From positions 52,501-116,500 of the forward strand of contig JAPDOI010001919.1 of the NCBI GenBank assembly GCA_029168955.1: 64,000 nucleotides of DNA, given 5' to 3'. Position 1 is the first letter of the stretch; each line of letters opens with the position of its first letter. The DNA comes from Aplectana chamaeleonis. Lineage: Eukaryota; Nematoda; Chromadorea; Rhabditida; Cosmocercidae. Shown here in pieces: positions 11,281-22,949 of the stretch. The position numbers and the translations under genes are program-made. The notes under the pieces were generated by a model that saw only the letters and a list, made by a program, of their open reading frames with translations, was not told the DNA's origin and made no database searches.

Positions 11281-11329
11281 CCGTGGCTGCAGACCACCCA
11301 GCTGCCAGCTGGGTGGTCTGCAGCCGCGG
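11281..11329. repeat. 49-bp palindrome, 1-nt loop
   Basis: GGCTGCAGACCACCCAGCTG (11285-11304), one central base at 11305, then its exact complement to 11325. With one mismatch the pairing extends outward to 11281 and 11329. Such a tight palindrome would form a cruciform or an uninterrupted hairpin. Confidence 0.9.
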
Positions 11330-12544
11330 ACGCACGCAGAGCGGCACCGCATCAACTAATCTCCTAGGTAAGAGTTCTGACTCATCATTAATTGGGTGAT
11401 CTGCAGCTAGGAAAAAGCTTTGCTCGAAAAAGTTCCGAGTGCCTGAATCTTGATATGTTTTTGGGCCACCCATGTAGTTGGATTCTCTCCATCTCATTCT
11501 ACCGCTGAGATCCTTCAGACCACCGACGTCGTTAAGCTCCCTCCACGTCGTCCCTATAGCGTATATCTTAAGGACCACTCATCATATTACCTCCTATTAT
11601 ATCAATTCAAACTGTTGATCTTCTCTGAATCGGCCTCCCATATCGCTGGAACTCCTCAGTTCATCTCCACCGCCCGAATTCAATTCGCGTCAAGGGACTG
11701 TCTTCGAGCGAGGCAGTGCAGCTGCGAGGAGTGCGCCAGAGAGGTAGGGTGCAATAGAGTGGAAAGCATAGAGAACTGAGACGATAAAGGGGGACCATCG
11801 TCAGAACGGAGTTCACACAAAATTAGGGAAAGATTAAGGGTAAGTTCTGAAACTTTCCCCGGTGCAGAGACAGCTTTGAAGTTGGAATTACGACACAAAT
11901 CTATTGGTGATGCTCAGGGTCAAACTTCGCCAATGCTGAAGAATTCCAACTTCTTAGGTGGACGAAATATGCCATAACTAAGTCAAAAATTATCATTTTC
12001 TTTTGATTTAGACAACATGGAATCAGGACATCGAGGTGAAGTGAATGGTGTTTTCGGATTATGAAAGTAATAGGTCTCAACGAATTCGACTCCTTTCAGA
12101 AAAAGCAGATTATAACTGTAGGTGGAGATTTGAGTTTCTCTCATGTTTGAATACATCATATAATCAGCTCATCGAATAGAATCGAACGAGTTTTTCAGAT
12201 TTTGTAAATGTCCACTCCGAACAAAACGGCGTTTTCGACGCGATTTCGTTTCGCTGACGTGCTTTGGGACAGAAGTTGTAACCGGTATTGTATGTAAATC
12301 CACGATTTTATGTGACCCATCCAAACCCGGCTCTTTTTTTTTCCATTTTCATCGATCCAAGGTAATCATTCTAATCTATTCTGAGTGGTCATTTCAACCT
12401 TAAAGGCAACTAAAGCCAAACTTTCACGGCCACTTTCTATCGAGTTTCCGAATAAGCAGCTTCGAAGCCAAATCTGATTTGCGAAGGTATAATTCATACC
12501 TAAGTGGATTTGTTTTTTGGAGCCTCCCAATGTACACCACCTCT
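11330..12544. other. Unassigned non-coding stretch
   Basis: No gene recognised. Short frames on both strands lack domain features. A TTAAAGGCAACTAAAGCC motif at about 12401 is reminiscent of the TTAAAGGC MITE terminus but is unpaired. Confidence 0.45.
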
Positions 12545-12877
12545 TCATTTTTTTTTGATTAACGAGTGACTCAAGCGAGTTGAATGATGACACAAAGTCC
12601 AGCAAGGAAACACCGTTGCTGCTTCTAGTTCTCTCGCTTCCTTGACTTTAATTCCTTGTGAACAGTTGACATCGTACTCGAATGTCCTGGAATTTTGTTG
12701 AAGACGAATTATTAGATTTGCGTCAATCGGTGCTGTTCTGCAGCTGTATGTGCACACGTCTCGGCATTCTCTACGGTGGAGGCATCTCCGGACGTCGTGG
12801 GAGGGCATATCAAAATCCGGATCGGCTTCATATGATAGGCAAATGTACGAGCGAATTTGTGGTCTATCTACTCCCAT
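12545..12877 (-). CDS. Uncharacterised cysteine-containing ORF (110 codons), doubtful
   Basis: An open frame on the minus strand starts ATGGGAGTAGATAGACC at 12877 and stops before 12545. The predicted protein has a cluster of cysteines in the first half (CLSYEADPDFD, then RRCLHRRECRDVCTYSCRTA) followed by a charged stretch (KVKEARELEAA) and two more cysteines. The spacing C-x6-C-x3-C-x3-C looks more protein-like than most frames in this window, but I recognise no family. It has no obvious signal peptide at this start. It may be an exon fragment or chance; no neighbour supports it. Confidence 0.2.
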   Translation of the reverse strand: MGVDRPQIRSYICLSYEADPDFDMPSHDVRRCLHRRECRDVCTYSCRTAPIDANLIIRLQQNSRTFEYDVNCSQGIKVKEARELEAATVFPCWTLCHHSTRLSHSLIKKK

Positions 12878-12949
12878 GGCACAGAGCAGATGCTATCAGG
12901 AGCCTCCTGTTCCCGCATGCGTACAATTAATGTTATGTCGCACTGCGTG

Positions 12950-13143
12950 ACCGTGTGTGCCGTTAGCCATTGGCCATTTGACGGGACGAATCTTGATCAT
13001 CAATCGAAATAGTCGGACCCCTTCGCTTCATGATATTTAGAACTGGAGTGAAAAATTTAATTGCTCTACATTAGGATATATCAGCACATCTCCTAATTCG
13101 CAGCGTTTCGAGTGAAGCTGTGAAGGAAAATCACACACAATTC
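12950..13143. other. Short unassigned stretch
   Basis: AT-rich, no structure seen. Confidence 0.4.
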
Positions 13144-13601
13144 TTAAAGGCATCGTACGCGCAAAAAACCGTATATTATTTTTTCATGTCTTTGTGTACC
13201 TTGGCCTTTCTAGTGCACGAAAAAGTCGAAGGGGCCCACGGAAAACCTTCATTTGTAAAGAAAAGTCAATCGGAACACATTGTAAATACGAATTTGAATT
13301 TCGTCCTTTTTGAAGTTTTTCTGCTTCTGGAGGCCTCGTCACTGTCATTTTCGGAGCATTTCTGCATGTGGAGTTCGTGCCGTAACTATTTTTCATGTTG
13401 CCTTACGGTCGCACCAACATTCTAGGAAATAGTGCTAGATGACTGGTGAGATTTCGTAGCGGATCTTCATCTTTGACGCCTTGCAACCTCATTGCCCCAA
13501 GTTTTTGACGCGCCAAAGTTTACCAGTGTGGTCTACCGGGCTCATTCATTAAATTGAGCCTAAAAATAAAAATTGATTTCCAGCGCGAACGATGCCTTTA
13601 A
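13144..13601 (+). mobile_element. TTAAAGGC-type MITE (458 bp)
   Basis: Left end TTAAAGGCATCGTACGCGCA, right end on the opposite strand TTAAAGGCATCGTTCGCGCT: 18 of 20 positions match, both bounded by TTAA. The subterminal AAAAAACCGTATATTATTTT is shared with the 2978 and 4222 copies. Reading frames inside are not conserved in other copies. Confidence 0.8.
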
Positions 13602-15438
13602 CGAGATGAATTGTGGAGGTGACTAGAGAGTGTTAATGGACGCTTATATAGGGGAAATGGGTGATTTCTTTTCTCCGGCGGTCGACAGGTAACCCACGCA
13701 GACGATAAAAGACTGGTGCTTGGCGAAATCGGTTAGCGGAGTCGAATGGGTGGCTCGTGTTTCAATCTCTCCTCTCATTACTTCCAAGTTGTTCACACAC
13801 GGTGAGAGCTTTGTTTTCATTTTTTTCCCTTATCTTCCTCTCAAAAATGTCAACAATATTCATGTGCTTGACTCTAGCTGTCATTCTCGGTTTATTGTCA
13901 TTGAATGGCGTGTGGTTCCGTGTCTGTCAAAGCCGCTGTTGAGCAGTATTCACGCGTTCGTAGAGCTCCATAAATTCATCTGACCGATTCCGAAGAGGTG
14001 TCTCGATCTCGCCAGTCTAAAAATTTCTGCAAGCATCACACTGGATACGTATAACGTTCCACATCTGACAGATTTCCAATTGGGACATTGTGTATTAAGG
14101 GTGGGAGAAACGGTAAGAAGAGGAGTACCAGTCGTCAGAGGGTCTGCAATCGACGGTCAGAGGCTGGTCGATCCATGGGTCCCAAAATTGCATAGTTTCA
14201 CAAGAATGTGCAGTTGATTTCACGAGAATAATAATGGTATAGTATACAGCATTTGAAGTAGGACCTGGTAAGGTTGCGGACTCTTCCTAAAATACTGTAG
14301 TCCGATTGTATAATCACTCAATTTTTTTCGAAATAAATGAGATTGGCCGGTAAGCTTCTGTTCCTACTCACATTTCCACCTGTTTTCATTGCTTCCACAG
14401 ATGTAACTTCGACATGGATTGTGAAGAGACTTAGCGTTCACTGCTGAAGGTTGGCGCAAACTCGGTGCCATATCTACAACATGGGTGCACCAAGTTTCAA
14501 CAGTTAACGCGAAGACTCTTCACGATCCATGCCAATGTTAGTCGTATCGGTGAAAACACAGACCCGTCAATCTATCACAGCTGTTTCGGATAAATGAGTG
14601 ATACCGCTAAAAACTACCGTATGTTAGGACGAGTCCGCTACCTCACCAGGTCCTACTTCCATTGCTGAAGACTTTAACTCTGGCTCTCCTCCTAAGATAC
14701 AAGATCTCTCTTCAATGATTTCTCCTCTCCTTCCTAGGCCTTGAAATATTTCTATTCGTTCATTCGTCTTCGGCAGTTAAACTGGAGAAAGCAGAAATAT
14801 ATTCGTTGTAGATATTGAATATCGATTGACTTGAACCACTCAAAAAGCATATCTGCGATACCGTTGCGTCCAGATTATTTATGCACTATGCCGCCGTCTT
14901 CCCTGTAGACCGCGTCTACGAAATCTACAAAGAGTGGTTGAAGGGTCAGTTTAAAGGTGAGGATATCAGAGTAGAGTAACGACACCAGATTTGGCTTTGA
15001 TTCGACATCGCGCGACCCCCTTGATCTCAGTATCAGGGTCCAGAGTAAACGTAGGAAGACCGTTCTTTTTGCATTTATTAAACTTTAAAGGGTTTATCTA
15101 CTTTTTTTATTCAGTTGGCGTACACGATCTTGTTGGAACATTTATCGTTGAGCTAGAAAGCTAATTTTTGGCCAGAAAGTTTGTTATGATTGCCGCTAGC
15201 TCCTGACAAAATTTGAAGTTTGTAGCTCAATTTTTGCGGGACCTCAAAAATGAGGGTCAAGTAAGACAAAGTCACGTTAACATGTTGTTATAAAACATCC
15301 GACGTTTACTCATTCGTAATAATGAACTAATGAAATAAACACCGTTACTGATAGGCTTTTGCTCAGAATTGAACGCTCCCTGAGACGGGGCAACGCTTCA
15401 CTCAATACGGAGGGATCTCGAAAGTACTTTCTAGGTAA
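13602..15438. other. Gene-poor stretch with a small inverted repeat
   Basis: A 35-bp imperfect inverted repeat pairs 14255-14289 (AAGTAGGACCTGGTAAGG) with 14632-14669 (CCTCACCAGGTCCTACTT). A short frame from 13847 (ATGTCAACAATATTC) encodes a signal-peptide-like start, MSTIFMCLTLAVILGLLSLN, before a stop at 13940. It could be a first coding exon but no downstream exon is recognisable. Nothing else supportable. Confidence 0.4.
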
Positions 15439-15442
15439 CTCA

Positions 15443-16370
15443 GAAGTGCGCCACAGAACGCCGTAGAAAGTGTGTGGGACCCCAATGAGAGTGCGCCGGA
15501 CGCCGTGGAAAGTGTGGGGGACACAAATGGGTGTGCGCAGAACGCCGCAGAAAGTGTTCGGGACCCAAATGAGAGTGCGCCTGACTCCGTAGAAAGTGTA
15601 CGGGACCGAAGTGGGAGTGTGCCGGACGCCGTAGAAGGTGTGAGGCACCCAAACCAAAGTACGTCGGACGCCGTAGAAACTGCGCGGTGACCAAGTGGAA
15701 GTGCACAAGACGCCGTAGAAAGTGTGCTGGACCTAAATGAGAGAGAGCAAGACGCCGTAGAACGTGCGTGGGACCCAAGTGGGAGTGCGCCTGACGCTGT
15801 AGAAAGCGTGTGGGACCCAAATTGGTGTGCGCAGAACGCCGTAGAAAGTGTGTGGGACCCAAATGAGAGTGCGCCGGACGCCATAGAAAGTGTGCGAGAC
15901 ACAGACGGGTGTGCACAGAACGCCGTAGATAGTGTTCGGGACCCAAATGAGAGTGCGCCGGTTGCCATAGAAAGTGTGCGGGACCCAAATGGGTGTGCGC
16001 AGAACACCACAGAAAGTAAGTGGGACCCAGCTGGGTGTGCACAGAACGCCGTAGAAAGTGTGTAGGACATCAATGGGAGTGTGCAGTATGTCACAGAAAG
16101 CGTGCAGGACATCAGTGGAAGTGTGCAGGACGTTATAGAAAGTGTGCAGGCCATCAGTGGTAGTATGCAGGACATTAGCGGCAGTGTGCAGGATGTCATA
16201 GAAGGTGTGCAGGACATCAGTGGGAGGGTGCAGGACATTAGTGGGAGTGTGCACGACATTAGTGGTAATGTGCAGGACGTCATAGAAAGTGTGCAGGACA
16301 TTGATGGGAGTGTGCAGGCCATCAGTTGTAGTGTGCAGGACGTCATAGAAGGGGGAGGGGGGCAGGGCAT
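15443..16370. repeat. 42-bp minisatellite array 1
   Basis: About 22 units of 42 bp; the consensus contains GTGTGGGACCCAAATGAGAG followed by TGCGCCGGACGCCGTAGAAA. From about 16066 the units drift to a 21-bp sub-period (TGTGCAGGACATCAGTGGGAG). Because 42 is divisible by 3 and the unit lacks stops in several frames, open frames of up to 326 codons arise on both strands, with 14-residue peptide periodicity. I treat these as composition artefacts. The same unit forms a second array at 28488-28925. Confidence 0.9.
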
Positions 16371-16375
16371 TAGTG

Positions 16376-18943
16376 GGTTCACTTTGAATTAATACCACCA
16401 GGCATAAATCATGTTAGAAAGTAAACCTTTAGGGAAAATAAATGAAACTCCTGAGAGTTTTGGTTCCTGGCAAGAGTAAAGATTTGGCATGGCAATTTTT
16501 TCGAGAAATTAGAAATAGAAATATGCTCAGTTAAAAGGGGAAGGCAAAGAAAAATGGAAAAAGCTTTGAAATATTCCCGAGAACCATTTGGCGTAGAATA
16601 ATTCGATTTTTGGGAAATGTAGTGAAATAGTTGAAAGTATGATTTGGCAGTCGAGTTTGAACCAGCTATTCATAAGAGTTGTGCAAAACGAGAGATCGCA
16701 TTGTATGAGCTTATCCGTAGAACATATCAAAGCAAAATCACGCGTGTTATGGAACAAACACTTGGGGTGGTAATAAATGCGGTGTTAAACGCGAATAAAC
16801 CGCCACCTCCAAGCCGCCAACATACCGCGACATAAATGGAGTAGAACCGCCAAATTAACTCAAACAAACCGCCACCTCCTGGCCGGATACGAACCGCGAC
16901 ATAGGTGACACGGTTTGTTGCCGGTTTAACGTAAGCTGCCCTCTGCTTACACATACATTATGCGTGACCTTCGTCAGCATAAATATTTTCTACACTTGGA
17001 GACGAACGATGTTTACGGTGGAAAGACGAGGGATCGGAAAGATTATACAAGTAATGCTATTATTTTATTCATTAGGAAGACCATTCAAAGGGAACTTCGT
17101 AATATTTCGCTTGTTCGAAACACGATCAGAACGCAATTTTTAAAATTTTCCTTGGAAATCCTAATTCTCGTATTTTTTTATGAGCTCCGTGAGTTTTCAG
17201 GACCACTCTCGAAAAGACATATTAGAATAATCATTAGCCTCAATCAATCAAATGCGTGTGATCTGACAAAAGTTTGAATTTGTTGTCACTTTGTTAACGT
17301 TTTTTAAAATTTTTTTTCAAACGAAATTTGTCTGAAAAACATAAAAAAATTTTGAGCGAACGAAAATTTGAAAATTTCTGGATGAATTATTCACAAGGTG
17401 TTTTCTTTGGAAGGTAACGCTAGGTGCGAAAAAGACATTCCGAAACTCGTCGAGTAATGCATAAATTCAAAGAATGTCCTGCATTCAACTGAAATGGATA
17501 GTTAAAAACTTATAAGAATGATGATAAACTAGATAGCCTATTTTCGCTCTTGAAAAAGAATTCAAGTGTTTTTTTTGGAAGCGTGCAACTGAAGTCTGGC
17601 GTCTGAGATTGGGGTAAGAGTGTGGTTTTGGTGATTGATGCAGTTGAATTTGTGAAGTGTTTGCCGTCTTCTCTAAATGAAACTAATCCCCCGCCCGCAG
17701 TTAGTGCTGAAAATATATAGAAACACTGTTACACACTCATATGCGCATCATGCAAGGAAAAGATTTTGTACACATATTTCAAGGTAAGAATTTGGAACAT
17801 TCCGAGTGGCTCTACCAATGCACCAAAGCAACTGCATCGCGGGCCCTCAAAAAAAAAGAAACCACGATGGCACTGATCTGGCAATGAAAGAGGAGTATTC
17901 GAATCTTGCAGAAAAAGGAGAACAAATACAGTTGGTTTTATAAACAAGTTCGCATTTCTTTCCAACAAAACTCTCCCGATACGCCCCGACTAACGCTGAT
18001 TAAACATTACTAAAGCATCAATTCACTTGAAAATAAGTGGCTTGGGAAATTTTCACTTTTTTGCACTAAAAAGGTTGTGGAAACCTATTCGAAACGCGAG
18101 CAACCAAATAATTTACTACATACTCCTCATAGCCTGAGCTATGCAATGAAGTATGAAAATGAAACTAACCTGATAATAGCGAAGCGAATGAATTTCGGAA
18201 GGAAATAAACAAAAGCGGGAGAATTGTTGGTGCTCGCCAAAAAATTAACAGCTGATTGGGAGGGATTGATTAGTACCACCAAAGAAGACGGCCAACGTGT
18301 TTCAGCAATGATCCCTGCTTTGTTTTTGATCCCTCATCGCCGGTTTCCCTAGCCGAAGCCGTTAAAAGACTATCCCTTGAAACGCCTTCCAGTTTTAAAG
18401 ATAGGCTGACGTCCTGAATCAGAATGTCTAACAGTGCTATCAAACTTCCTTAACCCTCGGCATTAATTAAACTTGCACTTGCCCTCAGTATAGATGGTCA
18501 AAACTGTTCCTGCTGTATCTTGCCAACCACATACAAAAACTCCTCGGGAGGAGTTTTTCGTTAACCGCCAGTTCCTCCCGCATTTCAGCACTATTTCCGT
18601 GCTGTCTGCGAGAGGACGTTTAACGCGAACTTACCGCGAGGATGCCACATGTCGGAATTATAGAGAAAAAACAGACCTGAAAACGTTTTGAAATCGCTAT
18701 TTTTCGTAACAAAGGCCACAATTGTCGCTTTTTCGAGGCGTTTTCATTGAAAGTGTAACAAATGCCTACCACTGAGGGATGTTAGGGTGGAACTAGAGCG
18801 AATTCTCTCCCAACTATTAGGAGTCCTGCTCAGATTTTGTTGTGCGTTTAACACCCCCAATTACTACCACCCTTGATTTTACTTCACTTAATACGTGAAG
18901 ACCGCGGCATTCCAGCTCCCGAGCTAGCTTTTACTGCTTACCT
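16376..18943. other. Gene-poor stretch
   Basis: Bases 16628-16752 are complementary to 18944-19080 (CACGCGTG, GATATGTTCTACGGATAAGC, GTTTTGCACAACTCTTAT), an inverted pair about 2.2 kb apart. 16795-16930 carries repeated AACCGCCACCTCC / AAACCGCCACCTCCTGGCC motifs. No gene recognised. Confidence 0.5.
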
Positions 18944-19080
18944 TATCACGCGTGATTTTGCTTTGATATGTTCTACGGATAAGCTCATACAATGCGATCT
19001 CTTGTTTTGCACAACTCTTATCAATAGTTGGTTCAAAATCGACTTCCAAATCATACTTTCAACTTTACACTATGTAACAC
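18944..19080 (-). repeat. Inverted partner of 16628-16752
   Basis: Reverse-complement match of about 125 bp with moderate divergence. It abuts the start of the 19.08-20.09 kb fold-back, so inverted repeats are nested here. Confidence 0.65.
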
Positions 19081-20086
19081 GATTTTTGTTCCTGGCTTCT
19101 TAGTGTTATATTTCAATTGCTTATGTCTAAAGTATGTAAAGTATGTGAAAAACTGACTTCATTGAGAACGAACTTCGCTTACACTACAACAGCACAAAGA
19201 AAACCCGTTCTTCGAGAGAATAGAAAAACTTTTATTCATTTTCGGCATTATGAACAGGCAAAAACAAAAATTGCACAAGGCATAGACCAACACTGTCGGA
19301 AAGCACTGAACAATGTTCAGAAATGTGTGGATTTTCTGGATTTACGATTGTACTGTGGATGATTACTCTCTCGAAGTTGCACCCAAATGTAGTCTCTCAT
19401 CATATTTCGTTATACTGTCCTTGGTAACGACTCTGTCTGAGGCTAAGGTCAGGGCTGGTATATTCGTCGGACCACAGATCAAGAGGATCATAAAATGTGA
19501 GAATTTCGCAATGCTATTGAACAGGGCAGAGAGAGTGGCTTGGAGCATTTTTGTTGCAGTTGTTCACGGCTTCCTAGGTGATCACAAAGCTGAAAGCTAT
19601 GTGGAGTTGGTGCACTCTCATGAAGAAATGGGATGCAAAATGTCTCCGAAAGTCCATATAATTGATTCGCATCCTGAAAAATTTAAAGAGCAAGGCGAGC
19701 TCTTTTATCAAGATATACTGAACATTCAACGTCGTTACCAAGGACAGTATAACGAAACCATGCGAGGGGACTACATTTTGGGACAACTTCGATAGAGTGA
19801 GTCACAGTACAATCGTAAATCTAGAAAATCTACATATTTCTGAACCCTGTTGGGTAGCTTCCGGCTGTGTTTGTCTATTCATTGTGCATTTTTTGTTTTT
19901 ACCTCATCATAGTGCCGAAAATGAATAAAAATATTCCTATCCTCACAAAAAACGAGTTTTCTTTGTGCTGTCGTCGTGTAAGCAGAGTTTGTGCTTAACC
20001 AAGTCATTTTTCACATACTTCAGACATAAACAATTGAAATATAACACTTAGAAATCAGGAACAAAATTTGTCTTACGCAAACATGC
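19077..20086. mobile_element. Fold-back with about 355-bp arms and a 300-bp core
   Basis: 19077-19432 and 19732-20086 are inverted copies. Visible anchors include TTTCGTTATACTGTCCTTGG with the following TAACGAC at 19406-19432, which is exactly complementary to 19732-19758; GATTTACGATTGTACTGTG; and TTTTTGTTTTTACC / GGCAAAAACAAAAA. The core and right arm carry the ORF described separately. The left arm is an inverted copy of that ORF's 3' end and downstream sequence. Confidence 0.8.
19430..19795 (+). pseudogene. C-terminal fragment of a transposon-associated invertebrate protein family
   Basis: The frame is open from 19313, but only the part from about 19437 looks authentic. It reads RAGIFVGPQIKRII, then AMLLNRAERVAWSIFVAVVH, GFLGDHKAESYVELV, GCKMSPKVHIIDSHPE, EQGELFYQDI and RRYQGQYNETMRGDY before the stop at 19793-19795. 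From memory, this order (FVGPQI - AW..F..VV..FLG - GC.MS.K.H...SH - GE.F.QDI - RYQG) marks the C-terminus of a multi-copy protein family widespread in arthropods and nematodes and usually linked to DNA transposons; I am not certain of its name. The N-terminal part is missing: upstream codons come from the inverted arm, so this is a truncated relic. Biochemical role unknown. Confidence 0.6.
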
Positions 20087-22900
20087 GATTTTCCAAATGT
20101 CATTGTCCTAGTCACAAAAGCGAAGTTCTCCTGGGATAACAGCGATTTCCTGTCTGTTCTAGACCGGGTTAGGAAAACACAATTTCAACCCAGGAACAGA
20201 AAAAAAGTGAAAATTTGTTACATAGTGTTATCGTTGTTCTGTCGATTCCAGTATTGTTATTCGTCCGTTTCTTGTCACGGAGAGTGACTTTGTCCCAGAA
20301 CCGTTTGTCGTAAGACTGACAAGGAAACTTGAACTGCGTCGCTTTACTAGACGGAAGGTCCCGTTGCCTTCTTAACACGCTCCGGAATTGATAAGTTGAA
20401 GAAAATTGTTTACTCGGCAGGTGTTGAAACAGTTGAGACAACTATTATAGATTGGCTCTACTGTATGGACCTCACCCATGTTGGCTCCTGATTGATCCAA
20501 GGATACTGACCCGGTTTGCAGGGCTGATGAGACATGGAGTGCATCTTTGCAATATCATTCCGTTTAAGCATGATGTCGTGAGCAAGCGAATTGGAATATC
20601 CGATAAAGGTCTTCATGCTGTCTTCTTTGGTATTCTTGAAAGCATCCTGCTGAGGTCTTGTACTTCGCTACGAGCAACGTAGAGCTTTGTGCATTTATCA
20701 AGAGGACGCATGGAACAGGGGAGCCAGTTTGTGGATAACCGTGCTTGCTGAGTGATGGAACAGACGTTGAATTTTATCGAGATGTCCGGCTAAATTTTGG
20801 TTTAGCCGGCTAGAAGTCCGGCTAAATTCTGGTCATTCCGCCCATTCTTTCCCTGCATCTTTTCCGCCCAAATAGAGTACCAGGGTCGCATTTCGGCTAA
20901 CTGTGGTTTGCTTCTTGCTTCTGACTTCCATTCCTTCTTTAAGATCTCCAACAATCGTTTCCATGCGAGCCTTCCGAAACCTCATTCTGAGCATGTTCCC
21001 TTTACGATGACGAGCATTTGGCGTTCATCCAAGGACCGCGTTATCACAGACGCTTGATCCATCCGATCGGCGTGACGGCCTTGAGGGCGATTCAACTCTC
21101 GAGCGGATCACCAGCCAAAATCAACACCTCAAAGAACTGGAAAAAGAAACACAAGCAACACGCGAGGTGTATTCAAACGCATATAAAACGAAAGCAGTGA
21201 TTAAAACGAGCTTGCTCGGTATAAAGGCAAAAAAACTAGGGGACATGAAAAAGGGGAGAGACGTGAAGAAGGAATAGATAGGAAGGAAAAATAAGGCGCT
21301 ACTCGTACTCCTTTACGCCAGCGCGCGACGGGCTTGCGGAGACTATGAATACTTCAGCGGCGACGCATGACGGAGCGGAACGGAGTGGGTCTTAACCTTC
21401 CCGAACAAGGAAATTGTGTATACGCGTTCATCGACACGGTAGCACAGTATAGTACTGGAATTAATTACTATGGAACGAAATGAAACTGGTGATGGATTTA
21501 TAATGAAAATGATTAATCCTTGGTTACGGCCGTAGCGCAGCGCATGTCACGCGGCGCAGCGCATGTCACGCGCGTGGCGCCCGGCGAATCAAACTCATGC
21601 CTTACACCGCGTGTGATGCTCTGGCGTTGAGGAGTATGAATAGCGCCTTAGACAGTGCAGTGCAGCTGCGTGGCCGGCAGTTTATCGATACCGTTGCGCA
21701 GCGCGCCTACCGACACCACCGGCCTTTGTCCATCCGAATATAACGTGGGGACATGCATTTAACAAACCATTCGCATGCGTAATTGGAGCGAAGTTAGCGA
21801 AAAGAGTATTCATCGAATTCCTGAGAAACCCTAAAAAGAGGGTTGTCAGAGGGCTGACAAAACCTGGTGCAGCTGACCCGATTAATGCGACGCGATTACT
21901 TTTCATCAATAGTTCAAAAGCACGAGCGTTTTCCTAGCCGCGTGAGAATCAAAATTTCAACACCATCATATTTGTTATTATTCTACGGGAAGCGTAGCAA
22001 ACAACGGACTAGGATGTCGGTATTGTCGTCGATTGTATTACCCAGGTTTGCAGCACTAGGCCCCGCCCGAACGCTTAACTGTAAAGTGTTCGAGGATCAG
22101 CCGCTAATAGGCGACAAGCCGCAGCGAAATAGAAGCGAAATTTACCGAGACCATGAGAAAGTCGCGTAATAGACGCCAATTAGCCGCGGAATAAAATCTA
22201 CACAATGAATCTGTGACAACGGCGCAAAGGTTACGCTAGAATCTGTAACCTAACCTCGATAGCCGCGCAAAGGACTGCAAGAATCCGCGAAAAACCGCGG
22301 TGGCAAACTTCATGCGAAAAATTTACGTAATTGAGAGCAATTAGTCGCTAAATATCCGCAAGATGCACGAATTAGCCGTGAGAGAGCCATATAAGAAAGT
22401 GTCCGTGGGTCAGCAAATCAGGGTCCAGTAGACCATTGGCAAAGTTCTCGGAGGAATGACAGCCCCGCGATAAAAAAAATGCACGAGTCATTCTGAAAGA
22501 AAAAATGTCCAGTGCGCGCCCAGTATTACAGAAGTGTCCAGTTTGGTTCGAAGAGTTTGATTTTCGACATAAAAAGTGTTTGCATAGGTCGGAAAAAGTC
22601 CGATTCAGTTTGAAAATCGCAGAAAACCTTTCAAAAAAGCCCAATTCGGTTTTTGTGTGAGCCCGAATTAGCCTGAAATGTCTACGGTCTTAGTCAAGTG
22701 TCTACCATGATTTAAATAGGGTTTGATTTGGTTTAAAAGCGTTCGGATTAGTTTGACAAGGGAATTTCAAAATCAAATACGCTCGATTCGCTTCGAAAAA
22801 AATTCCTACTTCTTTCAAACGTATACGACCAGGGTCCGACGTGGGCTTCGCCCGATTACAACGGAAGAGGGATGAACTTAAATGAAAATCTTGCCCTAAA
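20087..22900. other. Gene-poor stretch
   Basis: No gene recognised. 21537-21583 holds a short direct repeat of GCGCAGCGCATGTCACGC (twice). 20770-20830 has a GTCCGGCTAAATT direct repeat. 22380-22900 is rich in short AATTCGG / GTTTGATT motifs without clear periodicity. All open frames are under 100 codons and featureless. Confidence 0.5.
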
Positions 22901-22949
22901 AATTCAAAATATGGTTTAATCTCGAAAAGAGCAGAGAATATTTAGGAAA

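Noticed and set aside
15402..16382. 326-codon minus-strand frame with 14-residue repeats
   Set aside because: It lies entirely in the 42-bp minisatellite, where several frames on both strands are open at once; no start context, domain or splice structure supports a protein.
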